DNA of 64,000 nt from Elgaria multicarinata webbii (taxonomy: Eukaryota; Chordata; Lepidosauria; Squamata; Anguidae), in contig NC_086178.1 in the NCBI RefSeq assembly GCF_023053635.1, forward strand, positions 92,860,226-92,924,225. Direction: 5' to 3'. The position numbers were made by a program, and so were the translations under genes. Below the pieces are notes generated by a model. The model was not told the origin of the DNA. It saw only the letters and a program-made list of their open reading frames with translations, and did no database searches. Positions 10,701-36,269 of this stretch are shown here, piece by piece (positions within the stretch are counted from its first letter, which is position 1; the number at the start of each line of letters is the position of its first letter).

Positions 10701-13700
10701 TTACTGCTTTGTTGTTCAGTTTAAATTTTTGATGATTCTCCAGGGACTTTCCAGAACAGGCAAGGACTGCAATGAGTGAGAGCACCAAAATATTAAAGGG
10801 GCCACAAAAGGGAGGTCTAGCATGGCTGTGTTTGTGTCTTGTATTGGTTAGCCATCATGGCTTTCGCCCAAAGAATCCTGGGAATTGTAATTTGATAATG
10901 ATGCCAAGAAACCGCCCAGAGAGCTTCGGCTATGGGGCAGTATATAAATGCAAAAAATATGTAAATAAATAAATTCTGTTAAGAGATTTTTTAGTCTACC
11001 TTGCAGAACTACAGTTGTCTGCAGAAAAGGAGTGTATGTTAAGCTAGGGTGACCATATGGAAAGGAGGACAGGGCTCCTGTATCTTTAACAGTTGTATAG
11101 ACAAGGGAATTTCAGCAGATGTCATTTGTATATATGGAGAACCTGGTGAAATTCCTCTTTATCACAACAGTTAAAGTTGCATGCAGGAGCTATACTAGAG
11201 TGACAAGATTTAAAAGAGAGCAGGGCACCTGCAGGTTTAACTGTTGTGACGAAGAGGGAATTTCACCAGGTTCTCCATATATACAAATGACACCTGCTGA
11301 AATTCTTTTTTCAATACAACTGTTAAAGATACAGGAGCCCTGTCCTCCTTTTCATATGGTCACCCTAGTTAAGCTAACTTTATCTGTGGTGTAGATATAC
11401 CCTTATATTCCCATCTCCACTTCTTTTCCATCTCCCATTACTTAACTGCTTTACTTAATCCTTTGCGTGTTTACTTGGGAGTAAGTTCCACAGTGTTCAA
11501 TGGCACTTACTAACAGGCAAGAACACATAAGAAAGCAGCCTAAATCATAAAAAAATGAATGGTCTCATGTTACGCAGCAAATGATCATTTCCTGCACAAC
11601 ACGAGACCATTCTCTCAGGGAATACAGGGAATTCCAGTCTAGAGCATTTAGGGTGGAATACCATGCAAGTTTAGTCAGATTCTTCTTCTACTGTCTGTGG
11701 TCAATGGCATTTGCAGCTAGTGCAGCAAACATGTAATCTGGGAAGCTAATGACTTACAGGCTGTCAGTGTTGTAATAAACAGGTGGCTAAATTGATATTG
11801 CACTATGGTAATGTGCCTTGGTTGATAACTATCACTAGCTGAATGCACTGGTGTTTTGTGTGCTAATTTAGGTCACTCTAATTCACTCCAAAATTGCATT
11901 GGCAGACGTAGAACTCCTCCCCAGAGTTCGACAGGAGTTGAAGGAGACTCTGTTACAGGAAGGGGTGCATCTCTTGTTGGGTAGGTACATAGCTGAATTT
12001 GTTGCCTGTAAATAAAATCTCCCCCAGGAATCTTAGGGTCTCCTCTACGTAGGGAAGTAAAGAGAGCTGGTTCAAGTGACACTTATTTGTACTCAGTACA
12101 CCTGAATTGTGTAGTTTCTTTAGCTGCTTGCCTTTTAAAAAACAAATGTCAGCGGTACTTGGGAAATGATCAAGCCCCTGCTTGTGTTTATTTACATGGG
12201 GCAAATAGTTAAAAGGATGTACGTGTCCTTCCAATTGAGGATCATACTTGGTCATATTTTTGTGAACCGCCCAAAGAGCTCCGGCTATTGGGCGGTATAG
12301 AAATGTAATAAATAAATAAAAAAATATATATTTGAGGATCATAGTTGATCATACTTTTAAAGTGGCCCTCGGGGAATAGATGTTATGGTGAACTTCCATT
12401 TATCCTCTCTTCTCTGTATTCTAGGTTACTCAGGCCGCAATGCTATGGTCCCTCGGAGAGCATCCCATAGGGGTAGAGCAGATCTCTTTCTCTAAGGAAA
12501 GGGAGGTCTGTGAGTGAAGGAGGCCCACCTTTGCAAGACTAGATATGTGAAGGCTTGGGGGGGCGGGGTAACTGAAAAAATTCCAGAAAAAAACAGGAAA
12601 AAACTGTTTCCCTTTCCTCAAATCCCTTGGAGAGAAAACAAAACCTACTGCTGTTTTGACTCCACCCCCGACCTCCATTTTCCTGTTTCTCCCCCAGCCT
12701 TCACATATCTAAAAAAGCCTCCCTATTGTGAGTGTGGAACTCTCCATTGCCTTTGGCGCTCCACCATTGGTTACAGCAAAAAAGGGCTATGCTAGGAGCA
12801 GATCTGGTTCTATCAGATCCAAAGCCCTCTCTCCCGTTCCACCAATGTGCTTCTGACAAGGGATGCCTTATTTCCTTCCAGCTGCTCACCCACCTTTTGC
12901 ACTGTTGGCTATTGGGCCTTTAGATCTGGCAGTTCCTGTTTTTATTCTCCCACTCTTTCTCCCATAAGGATTGCCCTACCCGTGTTATTTTGACTGAAAG
13001 GTTTTTCGAGAGATGTGCAAAGCCTTCCTCTTGACCACAGAAACCAGACTGCAACTAAGTTGTTTCCTAGGTCCTAGCCAGATGTTGCTTAGTAGCACTT
13101 TCAAATCGTTTCCCGTAACCAGGAGGATTAGGAATGTACCTCTTCTAACAAAATAGAATTGGAGATTTAGAACTGGGAGTAGGTTTGAAAGGGGTATATC
13201 TCTAAAGAATTAAACTCAGCTGACATCAGAGGTTTAATGAGGTGTTTTTTTGCTTTGCTTTGCTTTTTTGGCTGCTGCTTACAGGTCAAAAAGTTGCTAA
13301 CCTGCATATGCTGACTTTACACCGATTCAAAGAGAACATGACGGTGAAGACTGATAAAGGCACAGAGATTGTTACTGATATGGTGATTCTTTGCACTGGA
13401 ATAAAAGTCAATTCATCAGCATATAGCAGTGCATTCAGTAAGTTATTCCCCCTCCTACTTTATTTACTCTGCCCTCCTTCATGAGGAAACAAACCTAATT
13501 CCTGCAGCTCCAGTGGCGGTATTTCAAATTCTATTTGGCATTATGTATCAACTTTGCAAAGAGGAAGGGCCCGGCTGAGTATATTTGCTCACTGGCTAAT
13601 GTCGATGCCTTAGGGAGATTATGATGTTTGAAGGCTGCAAACCTATACACTAAATTCAACTTGTTCTCTTTGCTTAAATTAAGTTTAAGTTTAGCTGTGG

Positions 13701-15786
13701 TTAGGGAGGATAGATGATGTATCAGTCCTTGCCTCATGCTTTGTTTATCAAAATGCTGTAATTGGCACTTTTAATATATATCCATCTAACAGAGGGAACA
13801 TCCAGGTCAGTCTTATAAATAGCCACTTGTCTTGTGGCTCATGGCGAATTGTAATTGTTTCCTTGTGATCAGGATATCTGTTGTTCAGGGTTGTACAATA
13901 TTTTTGGCTACATGTGTTGGTTGGGAGGGGTGCACTTACGTATGAGTGTACGCTTACAAACAGGCACACACAGCTCGGACGACATGGTAACAAACTGTGG
14001 GTTAGTCAGTGGTTGGTTATTGTGTCGTCTGTCTAGACATTTTCACACCATGGTTATTCGGCTGAAATAACCAACACTGTGCAGAGTTGCTTATTTGAAC
14101 AACCATTGGTTATTGTGTCGTATGTTGGGCACTGTGGACTATTTCGTCACACACAGTTGGTTATTTGCGGTGACTAGAGTCCCCTGGCAAGAGTGACCAA
14201 AGCGATGGCTGCTGCTCCAGTCCGGCCAGCAGAACTTGCAGTGGCTAATGGGATACCAGCAGGAGGACTGAGGTATGGGGACAGAGGGCAGGGGATGTGT
14301 CAAACATACTGTCAACTCGACACTGGCCTTAATCCATAACACGGTTGATTATAATCATGTCATGTGGGGAGTGCCCTTGATAAACAGCCTTTTCGTAAAA
14401 AAACCATTAACAGGCCCTCTTGAGTGCTGGTTTCTGTAGTGCTCTCCTGGTTCCTAGTGTGTCCTTGGCAGGGACAGCAGCAAATTCAGAGATAATTTAG
14501 GCTGTGGAGATTGGGAGGTGGGTAGGCACAAATAGTATCTTAGAAGGGTACATTTGGCCTGCAGGTTTACACCCCTGCATTAGTGAAACTTTGTTTTTAA
14601 ATATTGCATGTCTGATTAAGTGCTCTGCATCTGAAGCTGGTGTTTGCAGAACTATTTTCTGTGTAGCTCTCATACCATCATTTGACCTTTATCAGGCATA
14701 CAAATAATGACTATCCCCCTTACCATAAATGAAGTATAAAGGGCAGTATGGCATCACTGCTTTTTCTTTCATTTGATGTTCACTGAAGTTAGTTCATTGG
14801 CCTGCATACAGACTTAACTCCATTCTCTGCCATCTTAGGTGACAAGCTGGCAAGTAATGGTGCTTTGAAAGTGAATGAGCACCTTCAGGTTGAAGGATAT
14901 GATAACGTTTATGCCATTGGTGACTGTGCTGATGTGAAGGAGCCAAAGATGGCATACCATGCTGGACTCCATGCAGAGGTTGCGGCGACCAACATAATCA
15001 ACAGCCTGGCACAGAAGCCTCTGAAAAGCTACACGCCAGGTAAGGCCATTTACTAGGTCACTTCACAGATCTTTTACATGTCATCCATAAATGTGCATTT
15101 TAAAACTAAAGTACTTTATGAACAAGCATTGCAGGGTTAGGTTTCATAGCAACTTCCAGGTTTTGGAGCTGTTATTGCAGGGGATTACCTGTTTGTACTG
15201 CTGATTCATACAGAACTTTCTTGACAGTCCTGTGCCTGATAGTTCACGGTCATGACTTAACTGTGTGAACCAGCCCTAGGCTGGTCATTTAAGTGGGAAA
15301 TATGAGCAGAGGGATTTTTCAGAAGGGGCTTTTATTGTGCAATCGTCCTGCCACATTCATGGAATTTTAGAGGGTCCAGACAAGATCACCTTCATTTGTT
15401 ATTCTCCAATGTTATCCCATCATTACTTCTGCTTTTTTTTCTTACTGCAGAAAATCTGTGAAAGCGGGAAAGACAGAATTGATATGTTTCGATTGACAGT
15501 ACTAGTTATCTGTCTGGAAGCACCTTTTATTATAAAACATGTTTTGGCCAATAGTTAGGAGCAGGTAGCGTTTATTCATCAAATAACGGTTCTAGGTGAT
15601 TTTGTAAATAATCTTTGTGTCTTCCTTTCAGGATCACTGACCTTCCTGATTTCATTGGGAAGAAATGATGGAGTGGGTCAGATCAATGACTACTATGTGG
15701 GACATATCTTAGTGACTCTTGTCAAGAGCAAGGACCTTTTTCTCTCCAAAAGTTGGAAAAAGATGCATCAATGTATGCCTTGCTAG
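7594..15786 (+). CDS. AIFM2: Ferroptosis suppressor protein 1 (AIFM2/FSP1), complete, 8 coding exons
   Basis: Joining exons 7594-7768, 8161-8276, 8435-8554, 10570-10662, 11872-11980, 13285-13437, 14839-15039 and 15632-15786 gives an open frame of 373 aa, equal to the human length as recalled. All introns are GT/AG and phases agree. The family is an NAD(P)H:quinone oxidoreductase that reduces coenzyme Q (and vitamin K) at the plasma membrane and on lipid droplets, and so stops lipid peroxidation. Seen: MGSRLS at the N-terminus, a good N-myristoylation signal (Gly2, Ser6); [10 protein letters not shown] (about 13-22), the FAD dinucleotide fold; [10 protein letters not shown] (about 144-153), the NAD(P)H fold; VYAIGDCAD (about 279-287), the second FAD contact. 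The start at 7594 was chosen for the myristoylation signal and human length, although the frame is open upstream. The gene converges on MACROH2A2. No defect was seen. Confidence 0.96.
8161..8276 (+). CDS. AIFM2: AIFM2 coding exon 2
   Basis: The acceptor AATTTGCAG ends at 8160 and the donor is GTGAGTG at 8277. Encodes residues 59-97, including [18 protein letters not shown] and the VVGIDL strand. Ends in phase 0. Confidence 0.95.
8340..8428 (+). repeat. LINE/SINE 3' tail just before AIFM2 exon 3
   Basis: ACACCGCCCTGAGATCCTAG, ATATAGGGCAGGATACAAAT and (AAAT)n to about 8422. A second copy of the GATCCTAGTGATATAGGGC end is at 16214-16263. Confidence 0.75.
8435..8554 (+). CDS. AIFM2: AIFM2 coding exon 3
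   Basis: The acceptor TTTTTTAG ends at 8434 and the donor is GTGAGG at 8555. Encodes residues 98-137, including [17 protein letters not shown], the ATG motif typical of the pyridine nucleotide-disulfide oxidoreductase fold. A LINE/SINE tail with (AAAT)n ends only about ten bases upstream of the acceptor, so it supplies much of the region where the branch point and pyrimidine tract should lie. Confidence 0.95.
8855..9260 (-). mobile_element. tRNA-derived SINE, minus strand, interrupted by CR1
   Basis: On the minus strand it starts AGAGCCAGTGTGGTGTAGTG and continues with a tRNA-like box region (GGTTCAAGTCCCCA) and the usual GTGAGGATGAAATGGAGAGG body, ending at a T/A-rich tail near 8855. The CR1 fragment at 8968-9150 splits it. 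Confidence 0.85.
8968..9150 (-). mobile_element. CR1 LINE 3' fragment inserted in the SINE
   Basis: The plus strand reads ATCATAGAATAGTGGAGTTG, then GGCCATCGAGTCCA, CAGGAATCTACCTTAAAGCA and CTGTCCAGCTGCCTCTTGAA, all hallmarks of sauropsid CR1 ends read in reverse. Flanking AGGTTAG / AGGTTAAG may be the target duplication. Confidence 0.85.
10212..10523 (-). mobile_element. Penelope-like retroelement fragment with hammerhead-like motif
   Basis: Sixteen-base direct repeats ATGGGATATCACCTAG (10212-10227 and 10508-10523) flank a unit whose ends are inverted copies: about 10228-10313 against 10395-10485. The loop between them carries, on the minus strand, a layout matching a hammerhead ribozyme: CTGAAGA (10349-10343), stem GAACG/CGTTC, GAAA (10325-10322), palindromic CGCG, and a GCC/GGC stem. 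Penelope-like elements are known to carry such ribozymes; the family assignment is inference. Confidence 0.6.
10570..10662 (+). CDS. AIFM2: AIFM2 coding exon 4
   Basis: The acceptor TTGAAAG ends at 10569, and its pyrimidine tract (TTCTCCTTTTGGTCTT) is interrupted. The donor is GTATGAG at 10663. Encodes residues 138-168 with the NAD(P)H-binding motif [16 protein letters not shown]. Exactly 31 codons. Confidence 0.95.
10903..10974 (+). repeat. LINE/SINE 3' tail fragment
   Basis: AAACCGCCCAGAGAGCTTCG then GGGGCAGTATATAAATG and an (AAAT)n end. The same tail as at 33.5 kb, in AIFM2 intron 4. Confidence 0.75.
11045..11367. mobile_element. hAT-like foldback MITE, copy 2 (AIFM2 intron 4)
   Basis: Same ends and arms as the 6.3 kb copy. 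Flanked by GTTAAGC at 11038-11044 and 11368-11374. Confidence 0.9.
11872..11980 (+). CDS. AIFM2: AIFM2 coding exon 5
   Basis: The acceptor AATTTAG ends at 11871 and the donor is GTAGGT at 11981. Encodes [20 protein letters not shown] and the following helix, residues 169-204 plus one base, the region after the NAD(P)H glycine loop. Confidence 0.94.
12258..12326 (+). repeat. LINE/SINE 3' tail fragment
   Basis: GTGAACCGCCCAAAGAGCTC, GGGCGGTATAGAAATGTAAT and an (AAAT)n end, in AIFM2 intron 5. Confidence 0.75.
12541..12712. repeat. Inverted repeat in AIFM2 intron 5
   Basis: AGATATGTGAAGGCTTGGGG and CCCCCAGCCTTCACATATCT are inverted, about 130 bases apart. Probably another small foldback element; the outer limits are unclear. 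Confidence 0.55.
13285..13437 (+). CDS. AIFM2: AIFM2 coding exon 6
   Basis: The acceptor CTTACAG ends at 13284 and the donor is GTAAGTT at 13438. Encodes residues 205-255, including [19 protein letters not shown] and the IKVNSSAY loop, both closely matching the human protein as recalled. Confidence 0.95.
13990..14420. other. AIFM2 intron 6 stretch with repeated GGTTATTGTGTCGT words
   Basis: TTGGTTATTGTGTCGTCTGT recurs as TTGGTTATTGTGTCGTATGT about 90 bases on, with inverted AACCAACA and AACCAAC-type words. Probably a decayed DNA element; limits unclear. Confidence 0.4.
14839..15039 (+). CDS. AIFM2: AIFM2 coding exon 7
   Basis: The acceptor CATCTTAG ends at 14838 and the donor is GTAAGG at 15040. 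Encodes [20 protein letters not shown], whose GD motif contacts FAD, and [18 protein letters not shown]. Residues 256-322. Confidence 0.96.
15632..15786 (+). CDS. AIFM2: AIFM2 coding exon 8 with stop
   Basis: The acceptor CTTCCTTTCAG ends at 15631. Encodes the C-terminal domain ([20 protein letters not shown]) and ends ...MHQCMPC with TAG at 15784-15786. Human ends in QSPP as recalled, so the last few residues differ. Confidence 0.95.
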
Positions 15787-15995
15787 TCAGAAAAGAGGGA
15801 AGCTCACAAGAAAAGATACAGGTGTGACAGCACCAGTGCCAAAAAGAGCATACCTTTGAACTAATAGTACAATGGGCTATTTGTCTAAAAAATAAGCTTG
15901 TTATATGTTCATTAGACCTTTGTAGAAGGTGTATTTCATATTGGACCTAACATGGATTTTGTAAAACTAAATAAACACTTGTTGGATTAAAGGAA
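15787..15995 (+). other. AIFM2: AIFM2 3' UTR with poly(A) signal
   Basis: About 200 bases of non-coding sequence after the stop contain a canonical AATAAA at 15970-15975. Cleavage is expected 15-25 bases later. No other AATAAA lies nearer the stop. Confidence 0.75.
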
Positions 15996-16159
15996 ATAGC
16001 AAGCTATATGATCTATGGATATCAAATGCACTCTTGCTTTGTAAAAAGAAAAGGGGGGGGGCATGCAAGGCTGAAGTTAGCCCACTCTTACTCTAAGAAC
16101 CTACCTTAAAATGCTACACCCACTTCCTTGAGTGGCTGAAATAAGATTAATTAAATTAT

Positions 16160-16355
16160 CCATGTAAAACAGGGGTAGGCAACTTGTGGCTCTCCAGCTG
16201 TACTGGCCACAACAGAGATCCTAGTGATATAGGGCGGGATACAAATGTTTTAAATAAATAAATCTCCCATCAATTCTAGCCAGCATAGCCAACAGTGGGA
16301 GTTGGTGGGAGTCCTTGAGGGATGGTGGGAGTTGTAGGACATAAGTTGCCTATCC
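16160..16355. repeat. Short foldback repeat with a tail fragment inside, between the convergent genes
   Basis: GGGGTAGGCAACTTGTGGCT and the inverted GGGAGTTGTAGGACATAAGT are the two ends of a repeat seen again near 28.71-29.06 kb, and in part at 38.87 and 7.80 kb. A LINE tail, GATCCTAGTGATATAGGGCG plus AAATAAATAAAT, has inserted at 16214-16263. Confidence 0.6.
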
Positions 16356-16539
16356 TTGATGTAGAAGAAAGGAAACTTATATTTACTTCAAAATAAATTA
16401 CTACCGTAAATATTATTATTATTATATTTATTTGTATCCCGCCTTTTGCCCAATGCTCTCCACTTAAACACTTAAGTATGTGCTTAAACCTCTCAAGTTG
16501 AAATTAAGGGAACTAGATAACCATTAATCAAAAATTCTA

Positions 16540-17372
16540 ACTACCATTGTGAATTTCATTTATTAGTGTATCCATATTCCATCTCTCGTAATTTATTATT
16601 AATACCCAGATTCTCTGGTGTCTAATACTTATGACCATAGATTTGCAAAACATCAAGAGTCAATTCTGCAAATCTGAATCTCTCCCAGTGGCAAACACCA
16701 ATGTCACTATTGAATCATTGTGCTGTTCCAAAATACTTTTCTCCTCCCTAAAATGTACTTCTGAAGTTGCTTTCCCATTTTGGAAATAAGAATAAATGAA
16801 AAAGTGCAAGTTTAAAGTTTTAAAAAAGCATGATGCCCTTTTTTTATAAAAACAAATAAGATGAAATATTCTCAGCAATTACAGATCGTTCTGGGGTAAA
16901 ACAGTAAAGCACCAAGTGAGTTTTCTTTGAAATTACTTTCTCCAACATGGAATGTAGACACAACGCAAAGTTTCTAACTATCAGTGGGAAAAGAAAGGGA
17001 AGCAAACAATCCACATTTTTTTTCCAATTTGTTTTGTGTGTTGAATTGTTTGCTACTCTAAAATGAGATTAATCTTTAAAGAGGTCTAAACTAAAATAAC
17101 TTGAGACATTAAAATGTAGAGAGCTGGCAACGTAATCTCTTGGGGATGATACAAAATGGTGGAGGGGGGGTCTAAAGCATGGTATAATTGCAGATCAAAC
17201 TCTCCCAAACAATTTCCCCTGTTTTCCATAACAAAAGCCCTCCACCCATCACAAAACTTCAAAGCTACTCACATACTCCGTCCTCACAATATTTTAAAAA
17301 TAAAACCCACTTCTAATTCTCATTCCTACTCATATTCATGTTGAAAAATAAAATTTCATTTGGCTTCTGTTG
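16540..17372 (-). other. MACROH2A2: MACROH2A2 3' UTR, candidate poly(A) signals
   Basis: Non-coding, A+T-rich and largely repeat-free. AATAAA on the minus strand is found at 16597-16592 and 16564-16559; either would give a 3' UTR of about 0.8 kb. The end used is not certain. Confidence 0.5.
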
Positions 17373-32788
<15,416 letters not shown>

Positions 32789-33230
32789 GTTGCCACGCTG
32801 TGTTTTTCAGTCTTCCAGCAGCAGATGATCTTTATTTGCTTACCCTAATAGAAAACCTACAGAGGGTGAAGACAGGGATTGATGTTGGGTGTAAAATATA
32901 ACAAACAGAACTTAGGAATCAACTGGACAACAATGTGAATAATACATTTGAAAGACCTGGTTCCTATATCATGGCCAAGGAATGCGCAGGAGAGCTTATG
33001 TATTTCTAAAAATACGCTTTCAATTAACACCCTGGAATGCCCCATTTCTGGGTTGTTTCATGGCGTGCTAACCTGGAATCTCTGATTTGCTTAAGGGTTA
33101 AACAACCCAGAGTTAACCCAACAACAAACCATGGGTTAATTCTGGATTGTTTATCCTGTTCCTCGGTTCATTGAAAGCAGAAGCAGACAGGAATCAGCAC
33201 ACTCACTTGGTCATGCTCACGAACACACAG

Positions 33231-33762
33231 GGCTCATCTACACCAAGCAGGATATTCCACTATGAAAGTGGTATATAAAAGACAGGAGCCACACTACTGG
33301 TATATAGCACTATTTAACAGCATTTTAACAGCATTTAACGACATTAAGTTTGTTTTTTAATGGACCCCAGAATTGTTGTTTTTAAATGGATACTGTAGTT
33401 TTTATACTGTTTTTATGTTTTTTAAATTTTTGTATACTTTTAATGTTTACTATTTTTAATTGTTGTAAACCGCCCAGAGAGCTTCGGCTGTGGGGCGGTA
33501 TATAAATGTAATAAATAAATAAATAAATAAATATTGTAGTGCACTGACAACTGTGGGGGCCCATGACACATACCATATAGCGCTTTCATACCATTTTCAT
33601 AGTGTTATATCCTGCTCGGTGCAGATGTGTCATGGGCCCCAATAGTTGTCAGTATACTTCAATACAGCTATAAAGCTGTAGTGGGGCTCCTGCCTTTTAT
33701 ATTCTGCTTTCATACCACTTTCATAGTGGAATATCCTGCTTGGTGTAGATGAGCCCATAGTT
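33231..33762. mobile_element. Foldback element (CTACACCAAGCAG family), compound, with LINE tail inserted
   Basis: The outer ends GGCTCATCTACACCAAGCAG and CTTGGTGTAGATGAGCCC are inverted. A LINE 3' tail occupies about 33330-33533. A further partial unit of the same family, with GCTCGGTGCAGATG, lies in the right half. Confidence 0.7.
33330..33533 (+). mobile_element. LINE 3' end with (AAAT)n tail
   Basis: A T-rich 3' UTR leads to TGTAAACCGCCCAGAGAGCT, GGGGCGGTATATAAATG and an (AAAT)n tail ending near 33533. Confidence 0.8.
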
Positions 33763-36269
33763 AACAAATCATGGGTTTGATCATACAAACTGGCACCAAT
33801 TTCAACAGCTAGTTTCCCTTGTAATCATTCCCTCTATTTCTGATGTTCAGGTGGGAGTGTCCACACTTATGTAGCCAAAACAACATGCTGGTAGACTCAA
33901 AGGGGAGGTATCAGCAGGCTTAAATCAAAGGTTTGCAGAAGTACAAAAAAAAAAAAAAAATCTCCAGGAAACCCACAAACAGACAAATGATGATCAGGCA
34001 TGCTCAGTGGCCAGAAAGCTGACCATCTTTTGAGAGTGAAATGGAAAAACGTGTGTGTGAGAGAGAATGGAATGGAGTATCCTAGAGTAAGGCATGGCTG
34101 ACTGGAAGAGTAAACAGGAGCAATTCATTCTACAATATTTTGTTGCAGGTCCTAATTGTATGATTCAATTTCTGTTCTTACAATCAATCGTAATCGTTGA
34201 ATAGAATTTCATAGTTTTATAGGAAGTCTAAATATAAAATAGAGCAAAAGTTCTACATTCTTAAAAATGGTATAGAAATGAAAATATTAGCAGTTACAGC
34301 AAGTATGGCTAAAACTGCACCTGCTAAAAATATTTCTGTTATACAACTACTAAAAATACATAAGCTCTATCCTCCTTTGCATCTGATCAGCTTATATTTT
34401 CAGTTTATATTTTAGATCCATATAACATTTTATTTTTATTTTTTACTGATCCTGCTCTTGAGCCTTTAACAGTAGGCTGACACACAGAAATTCAGCAGGT
34501 GGAGCTTTTCCTGGCAAGGAAATATGTGGAACTCAGGGTTATAATCTAGCTAGTGGAATGTACCTGACTGACATACATTTGATGAAACAGCCGAAGTGCT
34601 AATAATCTAGTCTTCTTATCATTATTACGTATACAGCACCATCTCTGTGCATGGGCACTTTACAAAATATAAGAGGACAGGTTCCTGCCCCAAAGGGCTT
34701 ACAAATTCACAAGGGAGACAACAGAGATATGTAGCCATGGGTAAGCAGAGGAAGCATTTGTGATTATTTCAATTACATTTATTTAGGTTTAGTTACAGTT
34801 AGGGTATCATAGCACAGTTATTGTGTTCTGTTGTGTCATTTTTGTGTAATTGGATAGATGAAAATAGTGGCCACTTTTACATAAAAAGGCTCTTCCTTTA
34901 AGATGAATTAACAAACTGAAATGCAGACAAGTGCAGCATTCCCGGAACAGACAGGCAGTGATGGAGAAAACTGCACCTATTGCATTTATTCTTGTCACAC
35001 TTGCAGCTATTTGAGGTACAGAAGAACAGTTAGGGAAAAAGAGATTACAACCCTAGGGTTGTGCTATTGTCTGTGAATACTGTCTTGTTGCTAGAGTTGT
35101 ATATTTGAACCTGTGAGGAAATCTGCACGTCTACTTGCATTTATGAGACTGGGTGACCTAATTCATGTTATCTGGGCGGTATAAGAACCATTCAAAAGTG
35201 CCCTCCACGTTCAGGGAACATGATGAAGATCATGTGCCACTGCCCCCACCCCCATAGTAATGTGCTTGCTGGCTCTTTACATCTGGCCTCCCTGCATTTA
35301 GTGGAGGGTCTGAATAGGGAACTGAGGTGTCCCATACAGCTGTATGGGTATAGGCTCCCTGTTCAGGCTTCCTGTTGAACGTGCAATGGTAGTCAGTATG
35401 ACCAGCAGGAATATTGGTATTGCAGGTGAGACCATTGGCCATAGCCCCATTTCCTTCATGTTTCTTTCATGAACAGGGCATGGAGAGGTGGTACTTGGGC
35501 TGTACCACTTCTGAGGAGGGTGATTTAACATTATTGAATGTTCCCCCATACAAAAAAAGTATTTTTCTCATAGTAGACTAGAAATGTTCTAGAAAAGCTT
35601 CTAGCCTAGTTTTATCTCTGCCTAGCTGCAACTTTTGTATGTGCAGGGAATCATCCTCCATCTAGCCATAAGTCTTCACGTGCAGTTGGAAGTGGCACAG
35701 CTCAAGCTTGGCTTTACCACTTTAGTGGAAACCAGACCTAACTAGCAAAGGTCAGGAATGCAAGAAGGAATCACATGGGCTGTCCAGACTATGTGCTTAC
35801 TTTATTATCTCCATTAGGTCCACTGGGATTTGATGCAGGAACGAATCTATACTTCATTTCTTTAAAACATTTATATCCCTAACAACAGGCAGGCCTACAA
35901 ACTGGCTAACAAGAGAAAAAGGAGCAAACAATAAATAGCAGTGGTGACAGATAAAGGCGGTGGGTGGGACGATGCAAATTGTAAAAAAAAGGTGCATGAT
36001 CATTTAATCGCTGATTGATTCAATGCAAACACTATAAAGAGGCATCAGAAACCGTGACACTGAGGAACGAAGTGCGCAGTTCGTCCCACACGGGACTGCG
36101 CATGCTTTGTGACTCTTTCCTCTTCCCTCCATAACATTCTCGCTGGAAAGAGGTGGTATTTCTAGCCCACATACAGGGAAACCTATCCCTTTAAAGGGGC
36201 CGGCCTTTAATTCAAGCAGGAATTCTTCATTTTTCAAATTCAAACCGCCAAAGCATTAAACTTATTTGC

